From contig NC_088921.1 of the NCBI RefSeq assembly GCF_038396675.1, positions 62,902,501 through 62,966,500 of the forward strand: 64,000 bases of DNA. Direction: 5' to 3'. The notes beneath the pieces were generated by a model that worked only from the letters and a program-made list of their open reading frames with translations, ran no database searches and had not been told where the DNA came from. The position numbers were made by a program, and so were the translations under genes. Positions within the stretch are counted from its first letter, which is position 1, and each line of letters opens with the position of its first letter. The stretch is from Hydra vulgaris. Lineage: Eukaryota > Cnidaria > Hydrozoa > Anthoathecata > Hydridae. Below are positions 34,648-45,215 of the stretch, one piece after another.

Positions 34648-36330
34648 TTATTGTAATTTCGTTTGTGTTTTAAGATTTTCTTTTATTAATATTGGCAAAG
34701 ATAAATGTAATTCATATTCTAAATCACTTTTACTTTTTTTTTGTTCGATGGGTCTTTTTTTGCTGTAATTTTCAAAAGCGGAATAGTTCTGCATAATAAA
34801 TACATGCTTATTTACCTTGTCACTATCAAGAGTGTATCTATGATTAGTAATGACAAGATCAAAAGCAGAAAATAATCTTTCAGATAATGCAGAGGTTGGT
34901 GGAGTTGCCAACCAGGATCTTGCAATCCCTGAAAGGATAGGAAGTTAAGTTGCATGATGCTTCCACCATACTATGGTATCAGTTTTACCAGCTTTTTTGG
35001 ATCTTATTGCTTTTTAGTATTTTCCATTTTTAGTTAAATATATTCCCTTTATTTTGCTAAAATAACATATTCAATTTCCTCCCAACCGTTTGCATTATTA
35101 GCACCGGAATTGTTACTAGCGTTATTATTACTGGAGCTTGAGACATAATGAAGATAATGAAAAATTCTCAAAGTATTCTTTGGTTGTAGGATGGATTTCA
35201 ACCAGTTTTTGAATATTTTTATATTCAACATCAAGATGGTGGCCACATCATCTTGATGAAAAATTGAATGAAGGTAATGTCCAAGTGCAAGTACGGGTAA
35301 TTTACGGGTTTCGTCTAGGAATGTCTTATTTAGTTCTCATTATAAGTCCTCCAAGAATTTATTTACTAATTTGTTGTTTTCCTGAGTAAGATGACTATTT
35401 TTTTCTTTCTCGATGATGTTGATGAGTGCTGTTACTTTCCGCAATAATATGTAAGTTCGGATCTCTGTGTAAGAAGATAAAAAAAACTGATAATTTTTTA
35501 ATAGATTTTAGCACTGGAACAATAGCTTCAAAGAGTAGGAACTGTTCATCTGTAGGTACGGTTTTCTTTCAATCATCACCTTCTGTATCACGTAAGTATA
35601 TGAGTGGAACCTTCAGTCAAAGCATGACGTGTAGCATATGAAAATGACTGTTCCATCTTGTGGTTACTGTAGAAGGTATTTTAAGGTAGTCAAATCTAAC
35701 CTGGAACTAATAACTTTTAACGAAGCACTGAAGACTGTTGAATAATGAAGCCTGGTAGTGCGTGAGCTGGGTTTACGAAAAGCATCTTTCAGTTCCAGGG
35801 TACCCTCAACTGTCCTTTGCAATACAGTGTTGGGTTTGTGATTACTCCATGTAACAGAGCCTTCTTCTTTAGTTATTAAAGACATACTTTTGTTTGAAGC
35901 ACATGCCATATTTGATGCTTGATCAATAACACACAATTAATTGGAAATTTTTTTTAATGAATCAATGTATGACTGGGTGTTACCAAGTGCTTTTGTAATG
36001 TTGATACCAGTGTGTTGCATTTGAATGAGCACACTTTTAATGTAATATTTTAGGGCAAAGTCCGGCCGAGATATAATGTAATGTCATGGGTATGTATGAA
36101 TCATTTGCCCTTGATATTCAGTGTTTGGTTGTTATGGCAACTTGTTAATGAACCTCGAAAAAATTTCAGAATCAGTAAAATTGAACAACAAGCTCTCAAT
36201 AGCAATCAAAGTATCGATTTCATAATAAGCTACTAATTGACACCGATCTTGAAGTGGCCACTTTATTGTAACCGCCTTCTTCAGGAACATTTTGAAGGCT
36301 ACATCTTTTGCGGTCCAGAAAGACATGCCT
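34648..36330 (-). pseudogene. hAT transposase, second half
   Basis: Minus-strand remnant. From upstream to downstream: WPLQDRCQLVAYYEID (near 36255); CVIDQASNMACASN (near 35930), which resembles the hAT motif around the second catalytic Asp; STVTTRWNSHFHMLH (near 35670), a clear hAT TRWNS motif; and DEQFLLFEAIVPVLKSI (near 35550). After a stretch with several stops comes the dimerisation domain PPTSALSERLFSAFDLVI followed by LDSDKVNKHVFIMQNY (34900-34790), ending at 34648. Multiple frameshifts and stops. The C-terminal motif ALSERLFS is the strongest evidence for the family. No terminal repeats assigned. Confidence 0.72.
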
Positions 36331-36759
36331 CGAATACGTATAGTTCTTTATCTACTTGCGATCTCCGTTTGACTTTTTTCTTTTTATGTTTTATTTGAAT
36401 ATGCTTTCGTTAGCCAGTTGTATTTGCATGCTTTGCTGCAAGCTTATTTCCTCAAGTTTTACACAGAACAGATTCTCCTACAATTAGTTAGTTGGTATTT
36501 GAAACAATAAAGTAGGCAGCCATACAACCTGACAGTTAATTTAGTCCACTGTGCTTTGCGCGTTCACCATAAAAATCAATCGATTTATGTATTATTTCTC
36601 CACCAATTTTATTGAATTATTATGAATCTTAATAGTTAATAAACAATAATACAGTATTGTGAATATTAATTGCATCAAAATTAAAAACAATAAAAAATCC
36701 AGGAAATTTTAAGTTTTCTAGCTCTAATAAAATAAAAACTCATGCACTAATATTTTAGT
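36331..36759. other. Spacer with a possible Tc1 end
   Basis: No coding sequence. ACAGTATTGTGAATATTAAT at 36654 follows a TA and has the look of a Tc1-type tip for the transposase gene to its right, but no matching inverted end was found. Confidence 0.4.
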
Positions 36760-37850
36760 GTCCTCCTCGTGCTGATATGACTTTCTGCACACGATTTAGA
36801 ATGGAATCCACTAAATTTTTACAAGTGTTTTGGATTTCTGTGTCTTCGATCCAAATCTGAAGGATAGTGGTGGTAAGCTTAGTTTTAGTTGTGCAGTCAT
36901 GTTTTAGCAGTCTTTTTTTTACAATTGCTCAGAGATTCTCAATTGGATTAAGATCAGGGGAGTTGCATGGCCATTTAAAAGTTTAGATATTATTTTTTAC
37001 CATGAATTTCTTGACTTTTGGAAGTATGGCATGTGGCTAAATCCTGCTATAATATTCCGTTTTCATTTGGAAACATTTTTAACATTTCTGGAATTAAATG
37101 TGTTTGCAGAACCTCAATGTAAGTGTCAGAGTTCATCATTCCAGTAACTGCGTAGAGTCTTCCTGGTCCAAAAGCAGAGAAACAACCCCAAAACATCTTC
37201 TTTTCTGGATGCTTGCCATATTGTTCAATGTGTCCGGGTCATGTAGGCTCACCATCAGAACGACGAACAAATTGTGACGTTTGGCCTTGCACTGCAAAAT
37301 GTGATTCATCCGAAAATAAAATATTAAGTCTCTTCAATTTAATACCTTCAATTTAAAAATAGTATGCTATACAAATATAATAAATAAAATAGCTGTAAAT
37401 TTGATAAACACATTTTTTCTTACCCTTCTCCATTGTTCTTTAGTCCAATTTTTGTATTCCTTTGCCCACAAGAAACGCTTCTTCTTCATGACATCTGTAA
37501 GTAATGGTTTTTTAGAAGGTTTTCTGACAAACCTTCTACAGCTATCAACTTCCTCCGCACAGCACTCGAGCAGACATGGATGTCATGCCTAGCTAAATCA
37601 TTTAATAGTTAGTCACTTGTCTTTTTTGGATTTTTGATACTCTTCAGCATCAGACATCGGTCATCTCTTTCTGAAGTCTTTTGTTTTCGACCACGTTTTC
37701 CTTGCTTAATGGTGATACGCTGCCTGTTGCAATGTAATGCTTCTTAACCCGGCTAACTGTAAATTAGTTTACTGAACATAATTTGGCCTAATCACCCATT
37801 GAGATTTATCATTTTTTTTTTTTATTATCTTAGTAACGGGATCAAAATAT
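36760..37850 (-). pseudogene. Tc1-like transposase with a candidate intron
   Basis: Minus-strand decayed transposase. The N-terminal HTH part (about 37770-37480) includes KQGKRGRKQKTSERDD-like basic sequence and RRFVRKPSKKPLLTDVMKK. Catalytic motifs: LFSDESHFAVQGQTSQFVRR (first Asp, near 37310), VFWGCFSAFGPGRLY-like sequence (near 37190), ILQQDLA (second Asp, near 37050) and NPIENLW-like sequence with the Glu (near 36950). The coding text of the HTH-to-catalytic linker ends NWTKEQWRR at 37424 and restarts with RLNILFSDES at 37331. The 92 bp between begin GTAAGAAAAA and end AG, which fits a small spliceosomal intron. Several stops lie in the C-terminal part. Confidence 0.78.
37332..37423 (-). 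other. Candidate 92-nt intron in Tc1-like gene
   Basis: On the minus strand it starts GTAAGAAAAA and ends TTGAAG. The two flanks join to a continuous transposase frame across NWTKEQWRR and RLNILFSDES. A nearby alternative acceptor (AAATTGAAG) lies 15 bp upstream. The alternative is a plain insertion, but the donor fit and the clean frame favour an intron. Confidence 0.55.
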
Positions 37851-38302
37851 GTCATGTCGAAATTAAAATAAAAATATTGTTTCTTTATGTAACCTTAAAC
37901 AAATAAAGAAGAAATACATAAACATATTGTTTTCGGTATTAAATAAATGAAGCATTTGTAGTGGTAATTAAACAAAAAAAATCTCCCCCACTATCATTGA
38001 AAAAAAATCAAGGATCTTGTTTATATCAGTATAATTTATTCTATTTTTAGTCATTTTTTTAAATTGATTTTTGAGCGACCTTTAAATGCAATTAACAAAC
38101 GGTTTGAAGCATTAACTTAAGAAATTATTCACATTTCAAAGACATGTTTAAATTTTTCCCCAATTGCTATAGATGTTTTGAAATATTTAAAGTTGTTTAT
38201 GAACCGTCATACGGGTCACTCGTCATTTAGAAACAAATTTTATGAACTGCCATACAGGTCACTCGTCACAAAAGGGTTAACTTCTGCCGCTAAAGTTGAT
38301 CT
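37851..38302. other. AT-rich spacer
   Basis: No gene seen. A 19-bp phrase near CTGCCATACAGGTCACTCGT is repeated (38206 and 38237) with two changes. Confidence 0.5.
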
Positions 38303-38723
38303 CTAATTTATTCTTTCCATGGTGTTTCTTTCTTGATGAATGAATGCTAATCTTTTTCTTGTCAAATTTAATTTTTTTAATTTACGGGAACTAAACGAGA
38401 TTGAAACGTTTTTACATTGTTGTTCTAAATATTGCTTTTGAATTTCTTTTTGAATTACGGGATTGTTAAAGACCACGGAATTAAATGTTGTCTGTTCTAT
38501 ATTTGTATTTATAGAGCTTTTAATTTTATTCGTTTCTTTCCTTTTTACTGTAGATGACGTGAAAGGTATATTATTATAACTTTTTTTTATAACACTACTA
38601 AGAGTATTTTGAGTTAAATTAAAACAAGCGTTGGATATTTCCTTGATTGAATATTTTTTTGAATTTCTCACTATTCGTATTTTTAGTTTCTTCTGTAATT
38701 GCTTTCCGTACTTTTCTTTCCAT
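38303..38723 (-). pseudogene. IS630-like transposase, N-terminal fragment
   Basis: ATG at 38723 starts MERKVRKAITEETKNT. One frame over it continues SKKYSIKEISNACFNLTQ and TLSSVIKKSYNN, a helix-turn-helix like those of IS630/Tc1-type transposases. The frame then runs to SSRKLKKLNLTRKRLAFIHQ and ERNTMERIN, which I recall as the sequence just before the first catalytic block in a Hydra IS630-like family. The catalytic domain is missing. The 22-bp repeats immediately upstream (38757-38822) are probably its terminal repeats. Confidence 0.6.
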
Positions 38724-38756
38724 TGATATTATATAAGAGTTAAAATTAACTTTATA

Positions 38757-38822
38757 TATGCACTTATAACTTTGCAACCTGCAATTACAACTTTGCAATC
38801 ATGCACTTATAACTTTGCATAA
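38757..38822 (-). repeat. Inverted array of the 22-bp unit (element end)
   Basis: Three units, two of them ATGCACTTATAACTTTGCA, the inverse of the units at 27939-28025. They lie 35 bp upstream of the IS630-like start codon, where a terminal repeat is expected, and are followed outward by ACCCTG. Confidence 0.7.
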
Positions 38823-39050
38823 CCCTGTATTTATGTTTAATTCTTTTGAATTAATAAAAATATGAAATTAGGATTCTAGATGTAAATTATTATAAAACCG
38901 GTTTCTGTAGCTTTCATTGGATATTTTCTTGCTAATATATACAAAGCGATTATTAACCAAAAAGCAGGAACATTTATATCTTACAGCGATCTTTGATTCT
39001 AAATCTTTTTTTAACAAGATTCGTTTAAGCCTATTTTCAATCTAATAAAC

Positions 39051-39250
39051 TGGGTTCCCAGCAAGCACAGCAACGTGACAAAAACGTTTGTTTTACGTTG
39101 TTTTTGGCACGTGACATTTAGGTGGCTTTTAGATCCCCAAAAAATGACCAAAAGACGTGACTTTTGGACGTGCTTTTCAGGTTGTTCATGGGACTTAATT
39201 TTTAGGTAACTTTTGGGTTCCTAGAAAGTGAAGAAAGGACGTAACTAACT
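39051..39250. repeat. GGGTTCCCAGCAAGCACA repeat element
   Basis: Starts with TGGGTTCCCAGCAAGCACAG and contains several spaced ACGTGAC/ACGTG units (39074, 39111, 39154 and 39170). I recall similar 'CCCAGCAAACACA' ends from dispersed repeats of cnidarian and insect genomes. No coding sequence. Confidence 0.45.
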
Positions 39251-39784
39251 AACTTTCTTTTAAGTACCTTTGAAATGCGCTATTATATTAGCGCGTGTCA
39301 AATGCACGTGAAAAATGCGACTGTAATTGTTAATAATCAACTTTTTGACTTAAATGACACGCTATAGCATGTCATCTATCTAAACAAAGTTGAACTGAAA
39401 AGATAAAATGAAAAAATGAACGGAAAATAAGCTTTTGACAAAGTCATGGTCATATTAAAAACTGGATTTCAGGTTTAAATATCTTTTATATAAAATATCT
39501 AATAAATCATAGGGTGCAGCTTTTTGGTACTTTCATTCAGATATAAACAATGATAAATTTTGGTTTGAAACTAAATCAAAAATCATTACTTTTATTTTTT
39601 GAAAGATGTTACCTGCCATTACCTTTGAGTTCAGAAATAATAATGGCTTTTGATAAAAAAAAAATACCCAGAGACTCAGATTGATATGATTTAGTATAAA
39701 AATATTTTAACAAACCCAGCGTATTATTTGGAATGATGGTAGGCGACCCTTTTTATAAAAAAATGAAACCAATTACACAGATAT
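39251..39784. other. AT-rich spacer
   Basis: No supported gene or repeat. Confidence 0.5.
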
Positions 39785-39895
<111 letters not shown>

Positions 39896-40037
39896 CATAT
39901 ATCTGTGTATATAAATACTACACCGGATCAAAATAAACCACGCAGAAGTCTCCTAATGTATATATTGTTATTTTATGTATAAAAAAGGAAAAAAAACTTT
40001 AAAACTTCCAGCCTAAACACTGATAACAAATTAATAT

Positions 40038-40320
40038 TTATAAAACACTTCTGCAGTCTTGAATTAGATAGTAGGCACAATCGCTTTTTACTATTGACAA
40101 GTATAGCAACTTTTTCATCGTTTGACTAGTCGATGGAAAAACATCATTTATTCCATTGTTATTAATTCTTGGAAAAAGGTACTTTTCACAAGATATTAAC
40201 ATAAATGGTTGTAAACTTGACTGGCTCATCAAATTTCCTAATTTATTCAAAATATATTTTAGTTTTTAAAAGGACCATTCAAAAGCAACTTGTAATCTGG
40301 ATAATGTCAACGAAGGTTTG
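40038..40320 (-). pseudogene. hAT transposase C-terminal fragment
   Basis: Minus-strand text PSLTLSRLQVAFEWSF (near 40310) then KLKYILNKLGNLMSQSSLQ and MLISCEKYLF (40265-40180). This matches the C-terminal hAT dimerisation region of the ZMYM/zinc-finger-associated hAT type (usual pattern: SERSFSKLK..KNKLR..M.Q.RL..L..L..E). One stop separates the two parts. Nothing of the catalytic domain is present. Confidence 0.65.
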
Positions 40321-40782
40321 TAAGCCAAAAACAAATTTGAATATGCAAGACCGTGCAAGTTGAACTCCTGGAGAACAAAGTTTTAGCAAACAATACATTT
40401 TTTGCAGATTTGCACTTTGCACTGTCGCTGTTTTCTACTTGTGGGATTATAAAAACAGTTTCTTAGGTGAATGTCTTTTGGCTAAAAATTAAGATAATCA
40501 TTTATCCTCCTTTGGGTGACTTAAAAACTAATAAGCTATTGAGCAAAACAGAACAAATGTTTGATTAACTGATATTAGAGACTGTTAATTTCTACAGGTG
40601 TGAACTTGTAGTGCATTAGTATGTTCCGCTCGATAGTCTGGTATGAGACAATCACATTCGAGCTAAAGGTCGTCTTGTATTAAACAACTATATTCGCAAT
40701 CGAATTGAATACCATTTAATTGCGCCTGCAAATAAAATACTCATTTAAACTGGTATTCTTTTTTTAATCTTTTGATTTTAGG
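40321..40782. other. AT-rich spacer
   Basis: No supported gene; possibly more hAT-derived sequence too decayed to read. Confidence 0.4.
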
Positions 40783-40991
40783 TTCCCCAAGAAGACCTTA
40801 CGGTCATATCACAGTGCTCTGTGATATGACCGTAAGATCTTCTTGGGAAGCAGTTTTTAACACACCTCCGCAGAACAGTATTTAACACACCTCCTTCCTA
40901 ACCGATTTTACAAAACTTGCCCAGAGGTAAGGTTTAAACCACTGATTCTTTGTTTCTGAGGCAAGCGCGCTACCACTGCGCTACATAGCTG
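40783..40991 (-). mobile_element. tRNA-derived SINE, family 2, with palindromic tail
   Basis: On the minus strand the head has an A box within TAGCGCAGTGGTAGCGCGC (40983-40965) and a B-box-like GGTTTAAACC (40940-40931), typical of a tRNA-derived SINE. The tail CTGTGATATGACCGTAAG and TCTTCTTGGG matches the tails at 52761, 56603 and 60201. Here the tail is present twice head to head (40786-40814 and 40819-40847), giving 29-bp arms with one mismatch around a four-base loop. Confidence 0.75.
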
Positions 40992-41280
40992 CTTTTCCGT
41001 CGTAAAAAATGTTTCCGCTGCTTTTCCGTCGTAAAAAATGCTAAATTAGTGTAACGTTAATATGAAATAAAAGAAACATAGTACTAAAAACTTAGAAATA
41101 AACTTATAAAAGTTAAAACAAATAAAAAAAGTATTTAATATAAATGTAAATATATGCATAAATATAAACAATATATATATATATATATTATAATAAAAAT
41201 ATATATATAATATAAATTTAAAAGAAAAAATTATTAAAAAAAAAAAAAAATAGTAACTCAGAAGTAAAAGTTTTTAATTC
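40992..41280. other. AT-rich spacer
   Basis: A duplicated CTGCTTTTCCGTCGTAAAAA (40988 and 41018) and a short TA tract (41170-41215); otherwise nothing supported. Confidence 0.5.
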
Positions 41281-41298
41281 CTTGGGGCTTCTAGTACT
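41281..41298. repeat. Solo piggyBac-like end
   Basis: CCTTGGGGCTTCTAGTACT, inverse of the CACTAGAAGCCCCAAGG end at 41667. It could be the other end of a short (about 400 bp) non-autonomous copy, or a chance remnant. Confidence 0.45.
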
Positions 41299-41924
41299 AG
41301 TTCTTTATAAACTGGTTTCCAAAAAAAAACGTAAAAGGACGTCTTATAAAATGAAAACATTAAATTAAAACATTAATTTATGCTAAACAGTAATAAGGTT
41401 ACTTAAGCTAAGCAAGGAAGTATTGCTAAACGTTAATTATTTACCGAGTAATGATAAATAGTATTTGAACGTTGAATTCTAAACATTTGCAAATTTATTC
41501 GACGAATAAATTTGGGTTAAACTGTAGAGTCATAAGAATCAAGAGCTTTAGAAGACTTCACTTTATTATTTCTTCTTTTGTTTTTCTTTTTTATTTCTTC
41601 TTTCTTTTGTCGCCCATAGCCTAGTGTTGCCTTTAGGCTGCAGCCTATGTTAACTTTTACCTTAACACTAGAAGCCCCAAGGTGGATCAATTGATCCAAA
41701 CAAGACTTTGATACTTCGCTGAAGCTAAAATTTTAATGTTGATAAAAGGATATCTTATGACTTTTGTTATTTAGATATAGTTTACTGAATTACGGGAAAA
41801 GTACATAAAAAACACATTCAGAGATGCGGCTATAAATACTTATACCTAATAACCCTAAGCTGGATGAATTGATCCACCTTATAGAAAACGTGCATATACA
41901 TAACATTTTTAGTCAAATAATTAA

Positions 41925-42065
41925 GGTTATTTGCAATGTTTGCATATATTTGACAAGCACTTTCCATTATCAGGTTTCTTACAATTTGCACATACTGTTG
42001 ATGTCAGATTAGGTTTGCAGTTCGTTTTTATCTGACATCTCAAACGAGTTGATAATTGTGAATTG
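41925..42065 (-). pseudogene. piggyBac-type C-terminal Cys-rich domain
   Basis: Minus-strand text LSTRLRCQIKTNCKPNLT, then TVCANCKKPDNGKCLSN and ICKHC. The C-x2-C ... C ... C-x2-C spacing fits the zinc-binding RING/PHD-like tail that piggyBac transposases use to bind element ends. It sits about 230 bp inside the element's left end, where the 3' end of the gene belongs. All upstream domains are missing. Confidence 0.6.
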
Positions 42066-42169
42066 TGTTGGCAGCAACTAAGGATTTTCGGTGAGTAATA
42101 TTTGCTTCTCTTAACTGCTCAAATAAAGTGTAAAGAAACTTTCGTCTCGAAATTTTCTATTGTGTAACA

Positions 42170-44107
42170 ATGGCCTACTATATAACACGGCCGGATTTGT
42201 TGCCTTGAACGCGAAAAATTAGTGGGTCGATTTTAGGTTTTTAGCTTTTGAATCAAAACCTGAAGGTAATTCTATAAAGACATTAATAATATTTAAATAA
42301 TTTGCTTTTAGCTATAATTATTACTATTTCCAAAATTCTTAACCTTCAAACACTAAAACAGTTAGCTAATAATAAATCATGATTGCATTAAGCCGAATGA
42401 ACTATCTATTTTAGCCATCAATTTTAATCTACAAAATCTTAGTCTTAAAATTATTGGTTCAAACAACTAAAATTAACAAAAATGTTAGTAAAACTAGCAT
42501 AATTTTTAAATGTACACATTTACTGAAAGCATTTACATATATTACAAAAAGATTAATCAAGTCAAGTTTCTTTTGTTTCTCAAAAAAACAATATACATAT
42601 ACAATGTTGTTATGGGTTTATTCATTTGTCTTTTTTGGTTTGTCGAACTTTAAAGGCAGCAACTTCATTTTTTCTAATGTTTCCATTTTTAATTTGTTGC
42701 TCATTGTTAAAATATATGTTGGTAATAATTGTGTTTACCAAATGCCTTCCCCATTCCTCATGTTCTATACACATAAAATCACTATCATTTGGTTGATATT
42801 TTTCTAGCGCTAGCAAGGATGCATTTTTTATATCATGGGAATACTTTAATAACATTTTCTTTACATTGTCCAGAATTATAAACCCATTACAAACATAGTT
42901 AGCTAATTCTTTGGAAGGTTTTGTTAAGCCACCACAAGAAAGAATTTCCAGATATTCTGTTGAGACTTTATTGAAACTTAATGATTTCAGACAGTTAAAA
43001 CAGTTATATTTATACCCAATCTTTTTCGTGATGTAACCAGATATATTGATTGCAACTTCTTAAGAGTCATGACAAAGCTCATTCTCTTGAATTTCATTGC
43101 TATATTTTTCCAATTTTATTAAAAGTTCATTTTTGTCAATTTTTGTATCAAGTTTAAGATTGCTCGTCCAACAATTGATATTGGCTTTAATTAAATTTTT
43201 CATGCATAATATCTTTTCAGAGCTTTGAACTTCACGTAAACTGACTAAAAATCTTCCACCGCTCATTTGTCGATATTTACTGAAATGTCTTTCTAATCAG
43301 TTTGAAACCTGCTAGTTCAAACATATTTATATCCTTCTGAAAATAAATCTTCAATCAGACTTGCAGTACCCTTCAGTGTTGTAATTAATGCATTAGTTGT
43401 TTGAGCAGATAAAGTATACTTATTACATCTTTGAAACTGCAAGTTTTTCCATTCATTAATCCATGTTGCAAAAACTCGAAAAAACTGTGACTTTTTGTCA
43501 CCTGGAATAGCTGCATTTCCAATCCTATTGTTTGTATTAAACATTACCTTTGAATTAGAAATAGTCCACCAAATATTAATAAGCCTTAGAAATCCAGCAG
43601 CTGCAGTTTCGTTTGGAAAATAGCTGATGATTGCAGCAGAGGTGGTTTCATCAAAAATATTTAAAACTAAAGGAACACTTTGTTGTTTCCTGGATGTAAA
43701 GTTTGGGCAGACAATTTGAAAGCTTTTTTTAAGTTAACAGGTAACAATTCATCTTTCTCATGAACATTATGCAATAAACTCCAAGAAATTTCTCCAGCTT
43801 CAACATGAATAATATCATCAAACTCAATAAAATCAAAAGGTGGAAATACAAACCGTTTTGAATTTAATAAATTATTTCTAATGTTTTTCAGTAAATGAAC
43901 ACTGTCATATAAATTGTAAACCCGGTGTCCCATAAAAGTAAAATATATTTCAATATCTTGTTCACCAAACTTTAAACGTAGAATGTAACTCTGTATGTAG
44001 CGTTGTATGTAACTTATGTAACTGATTTGTCAATTGAAAGAGGATGTGCAGCAACTGAAGTTTTTGATGATGAAGCACCATCAGCGTTTGCTGAACTTAA
44101 TTATTTC
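42170..44107 (-). mobile_element. P-like element B, truncated
   Basis: The left inverted repeat starts ATGGCCTACTATATAACACG at 42170. The THAP end and the right inverted repeat are missing. The body carries the C-terminal two thirds of a P-like transposase on the minus strand, then near 43990-44035 a short repeat-rich join (TGTATGTAACTTATGTAACT). It is followed by LSSANADGASSSKT-like linker sequence (44107-44040). This suggests an internal deletion followed by loss of the 5' end. Confidence 0.7.
42622..43990 (-). pseudogene. P-element-like transposase, element B (broken)
   Basis: Minus-strand remnant. It begins with KFGEQDIEIYFTF and VYNLYDSVHLLKNIRNN (near 43910), the counterpart of the IVHLIKNI motif in element A. 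Then come ISWSLLHNVHEKDELLPVN, TLHPGNNKV (near 43690) and NRIGNAAIPGDKKSQFF (near 43525). SGGRFLVSLREVQSSEKIL (near 43260) and the C-terminal tail ending in RQTKKDK at 42622 follow. Several frameshifts (near 43670, 43550 and 43300) and one in-frame stop near 43058. The THAP domain and the first catalytic region are lost. Confidence 0.82.
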
Positions 44108-44256
44108 ATCATAATTTTAATAGCTTTTACGATATTTTTCTACAGGGCAATAAAGTAATAAGTTTCATACTGTAAAATAGTAATATAAGTGTACTTGCGG
44201 TGGCAATATATTTATACCATGCAGAAACAATATTTTATTTTGTTCGCTAACATTTT

Positions 44257-44363
<107 letters not shown>

Positions 44364-44757
44364 TAAATAATTTGTTTGAATAATTTAAACAGTATGCTGG
44401 TAATACAGATTTAGGCAAATCATGCTACTAAACTTCTACTTAGAGTAAAACGCGCCGTAGTTTGGTCATAAAACCTATGTATATATATCTAGGGTGAGAG
44501 AAATTTATACATTTTACATAATTTACATCAAAATTAACAGTTTTAACTGTTAGTTTCATACATTTAGACAAGAAAATAAGTCTAATAGCATACAAATATT
44601 AGGTTGGAACAATTGATCCACTTTGGGGTTTGTAGTTATATAAAACACCTTTGGCTTCTGGTGGTAATCCCCATATGTCATTGAGTTCATAAACTTTATG
44701 GTTTATGTGCAAATTTTAGATGTGCATTTATTAATATACATAGTTTAATATACTTTA

Positions 44758-44945
44758 GTTTCCAGAAGCATGCAGAAGCTTCCAGACGTTTCCAGAATAA
44801 GCATCTGAAAGCATCCAGAAGTATCCAGAAACATTCAGAAACATCCAGACGCATCCAGAAGTTTCCAGAGACATCGAAGAACAGGTTCACACAGGTTCAT
44901 TTTACTATATAAGAGACATGTAAATCGACATGCAATTCAGTCAAT
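44758..44945 (+). promoter_or_regulatory. Heat-shock-type promoter of Tc1-like copy 2
   Basis: An array of GAA/TTC units runs 44759-44872 with HSE-type matches TTCCAGAA (44760), GAAGCTTCCAGA (44775-44786), TTCCAGAA (44790) and GAAGTTTCCAGAG (44858-44870). TATATAAG is at 44906-44913 and a TCAGTC initiator at 44937-44942, its A about 33 bp from the start of the TATA box. The layout equals that of copy 1, so it is a property of the family. A leader of about 270 nt separates it from the transposase ATG. Confidence 0.6.
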
Positions 44946-45215
44946 ATATGGAAGTCAATCAGTCAGTATTATTAAGACCGTTTATCGAAGTGAGTTTTAT
45001 CACAGTGTTTTATCGAAGAAAATCAATAAAATAAGTGAAATACAACAAGTGTTTCATTACATCAATACAGTCCACATCCAACCAAGACGTTGTGTTCCAC
45101 AGAGCATTATTGTATCATCACAAGGTGATGATACAACATTATTGTATCATAACACGGTAAGCCTCGAGAAGCGTGATTATTCATTTTTATTATTTTTATG
45201 ACTTCATGTGCAAAA

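Noticed and set aside
40920..40991. Functional tRNA gene on the minus strand
   Set aside because: A box and B box are present, but the cloverleaf is not complete, the B box is altered (GGTTTAAACC), and the sequence runs into a SINE tail.
45181..45215. Intron in the Tc1-like leader starting at the GTAAGCC near 45160
   Set aside because: A donor-like sequence exists, but no convincing acceptor with a pyrimidine tract precedes the ATG in either copy.
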